From contig JAQJZZ010000015.1 of assembly GCA_030077755.1 (NCBI GenBank), positions 2,294,001 through 2,358,000 on the forward strand: a stretch of 64,000 nt of DNA. The letters run 5' to 3'. This document shows positions 48,814 through 59,930 of the stretch, piece after piece. Under the pieces are notes generated by a model. The model did no database searches. It was not told the origin of the DNA and saw nothing but the letters and a program-made list of their open reading frames with translations. The first letter of the stretch is position 1. The number at the start of each line of letters is the position of its first letter. This DNA is from Filosporella fistucella (lineage: Eukaryota > Ascomycota > Leotiomycetes > Helotiales). A program made the position numbers and the translations under genes.

Positions 48814-49815
48814 GAGAATGATCTCTTCATTTTCAAGCTATATGAAGTTACATTTGGTTTCGCCTGTCATCTACATAGCACTGTAGACTTACTATGATAT
48901 TCTTGCAACTCCGCCCTTCATAATATTTTCTGCGGTAATCGATGAATCCGCATCCAAGCAACTTTCAGGGGCTAGAGCTACGGGCACAAGCAAAGCTCTC
49001 TGCCGCATTCACGGAAATTTCTATAGCATGACCACCTTAATCTTTGAACCAAAGTCAGGCTTTTAAAAAGATTTTTCTCATCATACTCTGGTGTGGCTGT
49101 AAGTAACCCACCCATAGAATATCACCATACCGCTGAATCCTGGCATTCCAAAAGTCGCAATTGAACACGGAATTGTCTGCACTTTTAGAGCAAGTAATTA
49201 CCACGATAAGGCAAGACCGGGACCGGAACCTGAACCAAACGGGAACCAGGCGAGGAACGGACACCTGTGAATGCTTTTTGAGAAAGCTTCGATAAACTGT
49301 TTGGATAGCATTCAATGATTTTGGAGAGGCAATTCAGAAAGAACCTAGGGCTTACGACTGGAGAAATTGGACCCACGAATTAACTGGGTTGCATAGGAAA
49401 CATTCATAACGCGTTTTTGTTCTTTTTTTTCTCGGAAACGTGATGGCTTTTGGACTTGGGATTGATTGACTAGGAATTACTTCCTCTTCCTGGCCGTCCC
49501 TAATTCCAGCCTTTTTGCACCGTAGAGTAGATAATTCGAAAGAATGGGTGATGAATGAAATTGAAGTAACACATTGAACTGCTACATGCTAACATTTCCC
49601 ATTGAAAGTGGACCGGGTCAAGTTTGTCCCAACCGGGTTTAGACTTCATCAAGATTGGGCGAAACGAGGTGCGGAACGAGCGAAGTTCCGCGCGGATTAC
49701 AATCCTTCCGCCCCTCCTTTTCCACCTCTGTCGTTCTCTTTTTCCATCTGTCAACTTACGATGACAATAGAACATCCCTTGCGAAGTTGCGGTATCCGTT
49801 TTCAGATCGCGAAGC
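48814..49815. promoter_or_regulatory. Intergenic region upstream of the second Zn2Cys6 regulator
   Basis: This 1.0-kb region lies between two plus-strand genes. It contains a GACCGGGACCGGAACC-like direct repeat around 49217-49250. No gene was recognised. Confidence 0.4.
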
Positions 49816-51580
49816 ATGTCCGCGGGTCGTGAGAGAAGTAGGGGCGGATGCTGGACATGCAAGGCGCGGAAGAAGAAATGCGATGAAGCCCGCCCAGTCT
49901 GCAGCACATGTCAGTCTCTCGACATAGATTGTTATGGCTACGGTCCGAAACCTTCCTGGTGGGATGGCGGAAAGCTAGAGAGAGAGCAAATAGATCGATT
50001 CAGGGAGAAAGTCAAGTCTTCTACAAGCCGCAAGCGGCAGCATCGTCACCTATCTATCCCAGCCTCTCCTCTTTGGACTGGCACACGTGATAGTGCTGTA
50101 TCGGTAGGCGCCTCCGAAACTTATACTAGCAGTCCCTTTGCGCATTCTGGAACCGAGTTTTCGCTCCAAGAATCATGCGTTACCTCACACGTTGAAGTCT
50201 TGCCCCCAAGTGGAAATGGAAAATCTTCTACTGGTGAACAAAACCATGCAGTGGAAGGTTACGAAATCTGGGGACTTCCAAAGAAACAAGTGCTCCGAAC
50301 CAATGACGATGATGCTGGCCTCCTCATGCATTACTTGGACTATGTCTTTCCTCTTCAATTTCCATTCTACAATCATTGCGCAACAAGTGGAGGCCGTGGG
50401 TGGCTGTTGTCACTGCTGCTGAAGGTGGAGCCTCTTTATCAAGCTGCTCTGAGCGTTGCATCGTATCACCAACACTTCAAAACTTATTCCGTACAGTTCT
50501 TCGGACCGTCGCAGCAAAACACCACTGGAAATCTTCCAGTATGTGATAAACTGGAGGAACAATTGAACAGATATTTGCTCTCTTTGCAAGTACTTCGACA
50601 ATATGTGGACGAGATGCAAGAGAGTGACCTTTCTTTAAAGCAACAAATTGAGGTACATGCGTCCATAACCTTGCTGATCTCATTGGAGGTATGTCAAATG
50701 TTGAAATCTTCAGGCGCTGCTAAGAAAGTCGCAGGTTTTCCAGGGCGAAAGTAGCAATTGGGAGAAACACCTGAAAGCAGGAGTCAAGTTACTAGCAGCA
50801 ATCGTCGAAACCTTCGCAACAGCAGATCTTCCACAGACGCATCGAGATATCTTTCGATTCTTTGCGATAGCATTACACTGGTATGATCTCCAATCGTGCA
50901 CTGCTACTGGAACCCTACCTATGATGGAAAGCCCTGGTAGAGCCTACGATCTTTGCTTCCAACCAATTCGACAATTCACAGGCTGTTCCGACTTAATCAC
51001 TCACCAACAGCTTCGGGTCATCCAGCTTTATGATTGGAAGCAGAAAGCGAAAGCGAAGAAACAACTCAGTATTCTGGAGCTTGCAAGCCGAGCAAAAGAT
51101 ATCGAGGACGCGCTTTGGCGAGAGTTTAATAACATGGCTGACGGTAGTTCAGCCTTTATAACAGTGCAAGGGAAATCTGGGTCTGGTTTCGTGGCAACGA
51201 TGATATCGAGCATTTACATCTATGCCACCCTGGTATATCTTCATGTTGTCGTGTCTGGTGCACATCCAGAACTCCCAGAAATTCATGATAACGTTGCGCG
51301 AGCTATAATGGCATTTCGAGAGCTGCCGGAATGTGAATGGATGCATTATCTCTCATGGCCGCTGTGTATTGCGGGTTGTATGGCGACCAAGGAGCAGCAG
51401 AATATGTTTAGAGATATTGCAGCCAAGATGGACATCAGCAGATTTCCTTTCGGTAGCACAGGGCATGCAGTGAGGATTATGGAGGAGTGTTGGAAGCTGC
51501 GAGAGGTAGATGCAGGCACTGAGCCAGCTTGTTGGTATTCGGCGATGAACAGTCTGGGACTAAAAATCTTGCTTGTCTGA
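49816..51580 (+). CDS. Zn2Cys6 fungal transcription factor
   Basis: Two exons (49816-50688, 50735-51580) with a 46-nt intron encode 572 aa. The zinc cluster has Cys at 12, 15, 22, 29, 32 and 39 with exact C-x2-C-x6-C-x6-C-x2-C-x6-C spacing and a KARKKK basic patch. WWDGGKLEREQIDRFREKVK then begins a short helix, and a Ser-rich linker runs to about 130. The C-terminal part (about 170-572) resembles the Fungal_trans_2 type: LLMHYLDYVFPLQFPFY, then WLLSLLLKVEPLYQAALSVASYHQ, and near the end REVDAGTEPACWYSAM. It is probably a pathway-specific nuclear regulator. No obvious metabolic cluster adjoins it apart from the SDR gene. Confidence 0.9.
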
Positions 51581-51675
51581 TCTCGTCGCATTATCTTATG
51601 TTTTCAATTGCTCCTTGTGCCAGGAACTTTCACATTCACGCAGCGTACTAATAAGCTCGCTCTGCCCAATGTTAC

Positions 51676-51689
51676 TTAGGGTTAGGGTT
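51676..51689. repeat. Short telomere-like TTAGGG repeat, internal
   Basis: Two full TTAGGG units plus TT, just downstream of the Zn2Cys6 gene. TTAGGG is the usual telomere repeat of filamentous ascomycetes, but a 14-bp copy can also occur by chance or as a protein-binding telo-box. Confidence 0.7.
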
Positions 51690-51852
51690 GAAGCCCACTC
51701 TTGATTGCTGTCCGATCCGGCCTTATTCAGGATATATGGCAGGCGGATTCTGAGTCAAAGCTTGCACCCGACTCCCCTATCGATCATGGCTGGTCTGCCA
51801 CAAGAGCAAGTGTAGTACTATTGAAAAATTAATTTTTAATCCCCAGCGAAAG

Positions 51853-52626
51853 CTACTTAGAACTTACCAACAATCCCTCAGCTACCCCGCCAATTGCATT
51901 CAGTCTTGTAACAGCAAATTGGGAGTTCTTGACAGTCAGCGTATTTTTCACCTCCACTAAACATTCATTGCAGTAATGATGAAAGTCATGAGGATCACAA
52001 CGATGCATCGTATCCATGAGAAGTTCCGTACACCCACAGCGTTGAACAGAAGCGGGCAGTTGGCATTCTCTCCTGTTGCAAATCATTGAAATACGCTTTG
52101 CGGCCAGACTCTCATGCCTTGGGTGGCTCGTAATACTCGTGAGATGCTCCGTGATCGAGTTTGAGGCGGATAAAATGCATTTTTGACAATCCTGATCAAA
52201 ATCCATCAAGTGCATATGTATAGTAAATTGCCATGAAGAGACTATATGAAAAGTTTTCTTGAAGCTTAAAGCAGGTTCGTAGAGTTGGGGATGGCTGAGT
52301 ATAGCTTTCAGTTTCGTAGTATGCCAAGGTTTGAAGGTCCTGTTGATTGAGGAATAGAAAGTGCTGACAACAGATATTTGTTGAGGTGTGTTGACGAAAA
52401 TCGTCTGTCTCCCATTCCCTCAAGATATACAGAGTTGTTTTATAATCTACACACCTTTGCATAACGGTACTTGACACCTGAGACAGCGCCTCCCCGTCTC
52501 GAAATTGTGTATGTCGTCGTCCGCGGGCACTCCCCCAAGCTCTGTTTGGAGATTTGTTGTATTTGTGAGCCGGATGGTCCCTGACCCAAAGCGCCAAACA
52601 AGTGTCTTATTTGTAGAAAAAGGCAT
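51853..52626 (-). CDS. Cys-rich hypothetical protein, structure tentative
   Basis: A two-exon model (52455-52626, 51853-52241) with a 213-nt intron gives 186 aa and keeps frame. Cysteines come in groups: CLRCQVPLC in exon 1, then CQKC, CNRREC, RCGC, CDPHDFHHYCNEC in exon 2, which suggests zinc binding. I know no matching family. The intron is long compared with neighbours and an overlapping frame crosses it (52196-52597), so a different model is possible. The gene lies 386 bp from the retrotransposon, and its upstream sequence is truncated by that insertion. Confidence 0.38.
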
Positions 52627-53012
52627 CGTTGTATGATCAAGTCAGTGTAGGAAGGCCTGGGGTTCGACATCTGTGTAGAGTTGGGAAACATCTGGTAAAA
52701 TGACTAGTTTGGATCCATTGGGAAGTTCGAAACTTACCCTCCGCCTCCGTAGTTGGCATGGTGATGATGTATGTCTCCTCATAGCCATTCACCCTCGCAA
52801 GGCCTCTGGCGAAGTAGATGAGCCTTGCCATAACTGGGCGGAGGTGCCCAGAGCACATTCTCTGTTCACCTGTTTCCTCTTCATTGCTATCATCAAACAG
52901 TCGAGAAGGTATCTTGCTTTGGCGATGTATGGATGTGATTCCCTCTGGTCCAAAATTTGTGTGATGGTATGTTAATGTGGTGTCAAGACTAAGGAATTTT
53001 AGTTTTATATAT
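52627..53012. other. Sequence between the Cys-rich ORF and the 5' LTR
   Basis: This 386-bp stretch lies upstream of the tentative minus-strand gene. A minus frame (52637-53062) runs through it but starts inside the LTR, so its start is not credible. A coding role for part of it, as an earlier exon cut by the insertion, cannot be excluded. Confidence 0.35.
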
Positions 53013-53211
53013 TGTAAAAGGGCTCTGAAATCAGTGTTTATTATACTAGTCACGTGGGGCACGTGTTCGGCTATTTTCTAGTGTTTTGTCATATCATTCC
53101 AGGGCTCGACCTTTTATACTTATAGACTTAGATAATAATGCCATAATTACTAAAGACCACTAGCTGCTTACCCTTTTTTTATTATTTATATTATTTGTGG
53201 TTCTATTTATA
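53013..53211 (+). repeat. 5' LTR
   Basis: 199 bp, starting TGTAAAAGG. It aligns without gaps to the 3' copy, with 12 differences, all transitions. The terminal CA has become TA in this copy. Confidence 0.95.
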
Positions 53212-53212
53212 T

Positions 53213-53230
53213 TGGTGACCTACGTAGGGA
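53213..53230 (+). other. Primer binding site
   Basis: TGGTGACCTACGTAGGGA starts 1 nt after the 5' LTR. The leading TGG pairs with the CCA end of a tRNA, as expected for minus-strand priming. The tRNA identity was not determined. Confidence 0.65.
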
Positions 53231-53885
53231 GAAAAACCGAAGGCTCTATCTCCATATATCCTTCCACTATGAGAAATTTATTTATATGATTTTTAGCTAT
53301 AGGAATAAAAGCTTTAAAGCTATTAACATTTATAAAATGCTATGACATAGATAAAATATGGGCTATGCCAGAGACCCTAAGAATATTTAAAGGTCCAAGC
53401 TTATTATAATAACGTCGGAGAAAAAGCTCCTGCTATAAAATGCCTCTAAAAACTCTATAATTCCATATATAATCGACGACCGAGATGAATTATATAGGGG
53501 ATTAAACCTTTTAAGACTATTTAAAACCTAGAATCTAATAAAGGAATTAATATATTAGACCATTTTAAGATATATTAGAGTTTATATTATACTTTATAAC
53601 TTATGGCTTAAATTAGTAAAGCTTCTTTTAAATATCCTGGCGAAATATCTTTAAATATTAAAAAAAGGGGTATTATTCCTAAAATATGAGGAGATTTTAA
53701 GGAAAGGAATAGGGGAATTAAACCAGATTCTTTATAAGCTTGACGCCTATATTTAGAAAAATCATTATTTAATAAAAAAGATATAAGATATAATAGCTTT
53801 ATTCCCGATATTAAAATTATTATTTAATATATTTATTATAAAACTAATAATTATATTTATTAGAAATAGCATAAGAATTCTTAAA

Positions 53886-55110
53886 ATGGATAATATTACC
53901 AAAACGGACACGTTAGCACTAATGGATAATAATAAGTCTAAAGCACCTCTAGCTATTACCTCTAATATTATTAATTACTTTAGCCCTATATTAGTATTAG
54001 GGAGTAAAGGCATGTCATACTTTAATGGAACTTATATTAAAGAATTCACACGTCATTTTAAAGAAACGTATAATAATTATAGAATCTTAAAAGCCAATAA
54101 AATCTAGAGGCTCCTAAGATATATTAATTAAATTAGATAACGATAAATCGAAGGCCTATTTAAGTACCTTAATAAGAAATCATATGCTAAGTTCGCTCTT
54201 ATAATCTATAAAGAATTCGCTAACTCTAACCCTAAATAACTTAAAATGTCTATTACTTTCCTTAAATAATTTATTAGGGTTAAACGCAAATCTATTAATC
54301 TTAAAGCCTTTCTTAGGGAATTCCATATTATATTAGGAGAGCTAATTATAAAGGATATCTTAAGTCATGCTAATTAAGGGAGATTCCTATTTATTGGCTT
54401 GCCTAAGTCTATAAGGGAAAAGATTATTAATAAGTATTAGGTTAATTATAATAAACCGGAGTCTTATAATAAGTATAGCTAATTTAGAGAGTATGCCAAG
54501 AATTTTGCGAATATTAAATATAGCTTAAAGGTTTAGGAACTTTAGAAAAACCTAATAATAAGCTATAAAAAAGAAATAACATTTATGGTTAAATAGCTTA
54601 ATGATCCAAAACCACCTATAATATTAGCTATTATCCCGCTAATAATATTCTCTTAAATAGCTAATATAAACGCGAAATTAAAGGCACTTGCATTGGATTT
54701 TAAACGTTTAAAGATTAGGAATATGAGAGTGGAAAAGAGATTAAATAGCGAGAATTATGATTTAAAATTTAAAAGAAAAGTAAGAGCTTAATATTTTATA
54801 TATAAGAATAAATATAATGGATATTCCTATTAGGACTTAAGATATAATAATAATATCGACCTCTTAAATAATGTTTTTATTAATGCTATTAGAGTTTATA
54901 GAAGCTAGGATATTACCTATAACTTTTATAATAGGAAATTCGGAATAGAGTAATATAGGTTTAAGAATAAATATCTTATATTCCTTTATATGATAATTAT
55001 GGGCATAATCCACTCTAATGACTTCGGCAAAATTATATTCGGTCTAAGAAGAGTAAAAGCTTAATTATTAAGGAAAAGAAGAGACTAGAGTTAGGTAGCT
55101 ATTATTTGAC
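53886..55110 (+). pseudogene. Gag-like segment, broken by stops
   Basis: A frame from 53886 stays readable for about 1.2 kb except for TAG/TAA codons. Recognisable features are a starting Met, a helical region around 54240-54560 of the retrotransposon-gag kind and a Lys-rich segment. A typical CCHC knuckle is not seen, probably because Cys codons were changed to Tyr. It would have formed the virus-like particle. It is non-functional. Confidence 0.65.
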
Positions 55111-55979
55111 TAGCGATAAATGGCATAGATTTAAATGAGAACGTGGATGTAAGATATATAAATACTTAGGTATTTAAATAATTAATAGAGCTATTACATT
55201 TTAATATATAAGGGGCATATTTATAATAACCTACCTCCTTTATAGGCTATTAATTACCTGCACTATTATTATAACCAATCTCTATTCTTTAATTAGATAG
55301 GTTAGTAAGAGTTAAAAAGATTTAGCTTTCCGGATAATCGCCGTTAATAGAATTAGACTTAGAAGTTAAAAAGGACTTAGTAAACGTGGAAGTAATATTA
55401 AGTGTGGTTGCTAGAACTAGGAAGCCTATTATATATTTTAAGAATATAATAAAGGTGGCTAAGAAAGTCTTAAAGCTAAGGATTAATCTAGGAAAAATAA
55501 TAAGAAAATAAAACTATGGTATTATTCCATAGCGCCCAAGTATTAAGGATAATAAGGATTTAAAAGAATCTAATATAATTATAGTTAATAAAAGCCAATT
55601 ATAATAGTAAGATTCTTAAGGGGATATTAAAATGGAGGAAATTGCAATTGAGTTAAAAGATAAAGTTATTAAGCTAATAGTTAAGAAACCTAAAAGAGCC
55701 TTAAATTAAGGAATAAAGAAAAATAGGGACTAAATCCTTAATTAATATACTAGTTTAAAAGCAAGAATAAAAGCCATTAATCGACTTTTCTTAGGAAAAG
55801 AAATGCGCTTATAAGATATTTATACTATTTAGGAGAATGTCTTTAAAATAGCTTAGGAAAGATATATTATTCTAAAAACTAGAGAGAATGATTTTATCTT
55901 ATAAAATCCAGGAGAAACTAAAAATTAAATATTAAAAAGATTTAGGAAAGTAGCTATTCTTAAAGTTAACGCTATTAAA

Positions 55980-56560
55980 ATGGGTTTTATTATTTAAAGG
56001 TGCCTAGTATTAGTAATAAGAATACTGAAAATAAAAGTCTCAATTAATAATAAAATTAAGGTTATAGCAATTCTTAATATAGGAGCAAAGGTTAATATTA
56101 TAGGAAGAAACTAGGCAAAGGAAGCAAAACTTATAATATTAGAAATAAAAAGACAAATGACCTATTTAATTATTAATAATGAGAATAAATCATTTATAGG
56201 CTTTATTAAGAATATTCCTATTAATGCTAGAGGTATTATTTATTATATTAACTTTTAGGTAATCTCTTATTATTAAAAGGAAATTCTTTTAGGAATGCTA
56301 TATTTGCTAAAAACGAAGTTTAACTTTTATTATTTAGGAGGAGGGATTATGTAAGCTTGCTTTATAAACATTTAAGGAGTAATAGGAATGGTTATAATTG
56401 CTAGAAATGAAATTAAGTATATTAACGCTAAAGAAATAAAGATAGCAGGAAAAGTTTAGCTAATTTGTAAAACGGGTTATAAGTTAGTAAGGTTAAAAGC
56501 TTAGGATTAATATATTATAACTCTTAAAGTAATAGAGAATAAAGTAATAATTCGAGGTTA
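55980..56560 (+). pseudogene. Aspartic protease-like segment, active site lost
   Basis: Same frame as the gag-like part. Around 56070-56102 the residues ILNIGAKVNII match the protease flap core, where a D-T/S-G-A is expected; the Asp position reads Asn, a G-to-A change. Several TAG/TAA codons interrupt it. Confidence 0.65.
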
Positions 56561-56959
56561 AAGCGATATAATAGATAAAAGGAAAAGAAAAAAAATATAA
56601 AAAGGGAATTATATGCAAAATTTAATATATATATAATATAAATGGATAGAATTATTAGAGTAAATGATTTTATTATTATTATTAAAGAAAGAAAAAAAGG
56701 GGATCCAAGTTAATGCTGCCCCTAAAGACCATTTAAGGTTAATATAGCATATAAAAAAGTCGCTAATAAGGTTTAACTAGTGAATTTAGGAAATTTTAAT
56801 GGGATAAATCCAGGAGGATTAATTAATTGGCTTAAAAAATTAAAAGATGAGAAGCCAAATGTTAAAATAGGTGAATTTAATAAGTGGATATTAGGAAGAT
56901 TTATAATTAGCACACTAGGAAGTAGACTTATAATAGAAAGGATAGAGTAAATAATAGTG

Positions 56960-58480
56960 GAAAAGACTATTATAAATGAAGAAAGAAGGTTACTTATGTA
57001 AATATTTATAAATTATAAGGAAGTTATTATATTTAACTAAATAGAAATAGGAATTATTACTTTAGATATTATACCACCACTTAAAATTAAGACCATTCCT
57101 TATTAAGCATGGTAAGAAAGCTTATTTTTAGTGCCAAAAGCGCTTAATAAAGAAGTTATTAAGATGTTAAGAGATAAAATGCATAGAGGAATAATAGAGT
57201 GGTATTATGGACCATATAAAAATAAGTGGTTTTTAGTGGCAAAAAAAGAAAAAAAGAGTTATTAACTTATTATAATAGTAATTGAGATGAATAGAGTCAT
57301 AATTAGGGATGCGAATATTCTATTAAATATAGACCAATTCTTAAAAGAATTTGCAAGAATAATAATAGCATTATTAGTGGACTTGTTTTTTGGCTATAAT
57401 TAAATATTATTAGATCTTAGGGATAGAAATATGATTATTATATATACCTTAATTGGACTCATTAGGTTAATAAGAATCCTTTAAGGTGGTATTAACTCGA
57501 TTATATAGTTTTATAAAGTAGTTTATAAGATTTTGCTTAATTACGTGCCATATATCGCGTTGCTATATATGGATAACATTGGAGTAAAAGGATTATATTC
57601 CTTTTATAATAATAAAGAAGTGGCGCCAGGAATTAAACGTTTTATATTAAAATATCTTTAGAACTTGAACCTAATAATGGAAAGATTAAAAAGAGCTAGA
57701 GTAACTATTAGAATTAAATTATAATTTTATATGCTAGGCTTGAAAATTATTGGCTATGTTATTGATTTAGAAGGGAAATACCCAGAAATAGCCAAAATTA
57801 ATAAAATTTTAAAATGGTTAAAATATAATAATATTATAAAAGCTAGAGCATTTATGGGCATTTGTGTTTTTTACCGTATTTGGGTTAAAGACTATGCTAA
57901 AATCGTAAAACCGATATATTCTCTAATAAAAAAGGGAATAAACTTTAAGTGGAAGCAACCTTAAAAAGATGCGCTTCTCATAATTTAATATGCGCTAATA
58001 TCGGCACTAGCCTTAATAAAAATAAGGTATAGGAAGGACTTAGGAGAGATTATTTTAATTATGGATATTAGTCTAAAAGGATAGGGTGCTATACTTTAAT
58101 AGCTTAACGAAGATAAAAATAAATATCTAAGCAGATATAAAAGCGGACTCTAGTCTTTAGCTAAATAAAACTATAATACTATTAAATAAGAATATAGAGG
58201 TGCCATAAAAGCTATAAAGAAAATGAGAGGAGATTTATATGGAGTGCATTTTATCCTAGAAATAAACGTTATAGTTCTAGTAGCATAGCTAAATGGAGCC
58301 GCATCTAATTTGCCGGGAATAATACTCATATGCTAAATAGCTTAGATAAGACTAATAGACTTTAAAGTTAAATATATTTTAGGAGCCAAGAATATTGCTA
58401 TAAATGGCTTATTAAAAAGACCAATTTTCTTAGGAGATAAAGAGGAAAGAGAAAATAAAGAAGACCTAAATAATTAAATT
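56960..58480 (+). pseudogene. Reverse transcriptase and RNase H segment, inactivated
   Basis: This is a different frame from gag/protease. The RT catalytic box reads YMDN near 57566-57577, where YxDD is required, so the second Asp is lost. The best open stretch (57731-57964) encodes the typical connection region GYVIDLEGKYPEIAK then RAFMGICVFYRIWVKDYAKI. RNase H follows (about 58000-58300), with a Trp-to-stop change after SLKG. The pattern closely resembles the Ty3/Gypsy clade widespread in ascomycetes. Confidence 0.85.
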
Positions 58481-58489
58481 AACGTAAGA

Positions 58490-59930
58490 ATTTATCATAT
58501 ATTAATATATAATATAGCATTGGCTTAAAAGCAATACCTAAATAGATCTTATTTACTTAAATCTTAAATGATTACTTCCTTCCTTATAATATTCCGAAAT
58601 CCGGGCGGTATAATTATATTATAATTTAAAATCTTTAAGAATAAAGCTTTAGACTTTATTATTAGAGATTAGCAATTTTATAAGAGAGCTTTTAGGGATA
58701 TCCCAATGAAATTAATCGTGGATAGAGCTAAAAAGAGGAATTAAGTTATATTGGAATATTATATTAAAGGTGGTTATTATGGAAAAGAAGAGATATATCG
58801 CAGATCCGTAAATAGATTTTGGTGGAGTGGTGCATTTGCTAATTATAGAGCCTTTTATATAAGCTATAAAGAATATTAAATGAGATTAGGATTAAAGTAT
58901 AATAAGCTACTTTATATAATTTAAATAACTGGCATGTGGTAAAAAGTAGGTCTTAATATGGTTTATATGCTAAATAATAATGATAAGAAGTTCTTCGTTT
59001 TAGTAAAAGATAATTTATTTAGTTAGCTAAAAGGAAGAGCCTTAGTAAAAGCAAACGCCGCTTTAATAATAAAATTTATTTAAGAAGATATTATTTATAA
59101 ATATGGGATTTTTGGGAGACTTGTAATAAATGGAGGTCTAAAAAATAAGGGTATTACTATGGAGTTTACTAAGAAGTATGGAATTAAAAGAATGTAAATT
59201 TTAGCATATAACTTAAAAGCAAATGGAATAATTAAGAGGGGATATAAGGATATTCTAGAATCGCTAGCAAAAATAATAGGAGGAGGGATATAAAGATGGA
59301 CTAAGAAATTTTATTTAATTTTATTAATATGCTAAACTAGCATATATGGATTAACTAGAGTTATATTATTCTTTTTACTCTATGGAAGGGAAGCAATTTT
59401 TTTAATAGAAATATAATATCCCGTTTAGAGAATATTAGATTAAAAGAAAATAAGAATATGAGCTAATCTTCTGGCTATATAAGTAAGATAGCTAGAATTG
59501 AGAGATAAAGATATAAAAGAAATTACCTTAAAAAAAAGAAGAATTAGGGAGTTAAGAAAGAAAGCATTTAATAAAACTTATAAATTATAAATATATAGCC
59601 TTAAAGTCAATATTATTCTAATTCTTAATATAAAGAAGGCAATTAATATATCTTTAAATGCTAAACTCAAATACCGATGGAGGGGACCCTATTAAATCAC
59701 CTTAGCAAATAATATAAAAGGATATTTTAAGCTAAAAGAGCTAGATGGTATTTAATTATAGGGATTATTTATAGGAAATAGGCTAAAGAGGTTTATTTAA
59801 AGAAGAGAAGGATTTATTATAATAGACCCCATTATATAAGATAATAGTGATAACGATAGCTTAAAAGGGTTAAATAACTTAAATAAATCTAAATATAAAG
59901 ACTCTAAAGGCGATAATTAATAAATATTAT
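58490..59930 (+). pseudogene. Integrase segment, inactivated
   Basis: Same frame as RT. The zinc-binding region near 58790-58880 has Tyr where Cys is expected. In the catalytic core the residues LVINGG (near 59120-59137) have Asn for the second catalytic Asp, and NGIIKRG (near 59215-59237) has Lys for the Glu. A GPY-type module and a C-terminal GNRLKRF-like tail (about 59680-59810) follow. No chromodomain is evident. Confidence 0.8.

Noticed and set aside
52637..53062. 141-codon minus ORF starting in the LTR
   Set aside because: The start codon and first residues come from the retrotransposon LTR, so it is not the original gene start.
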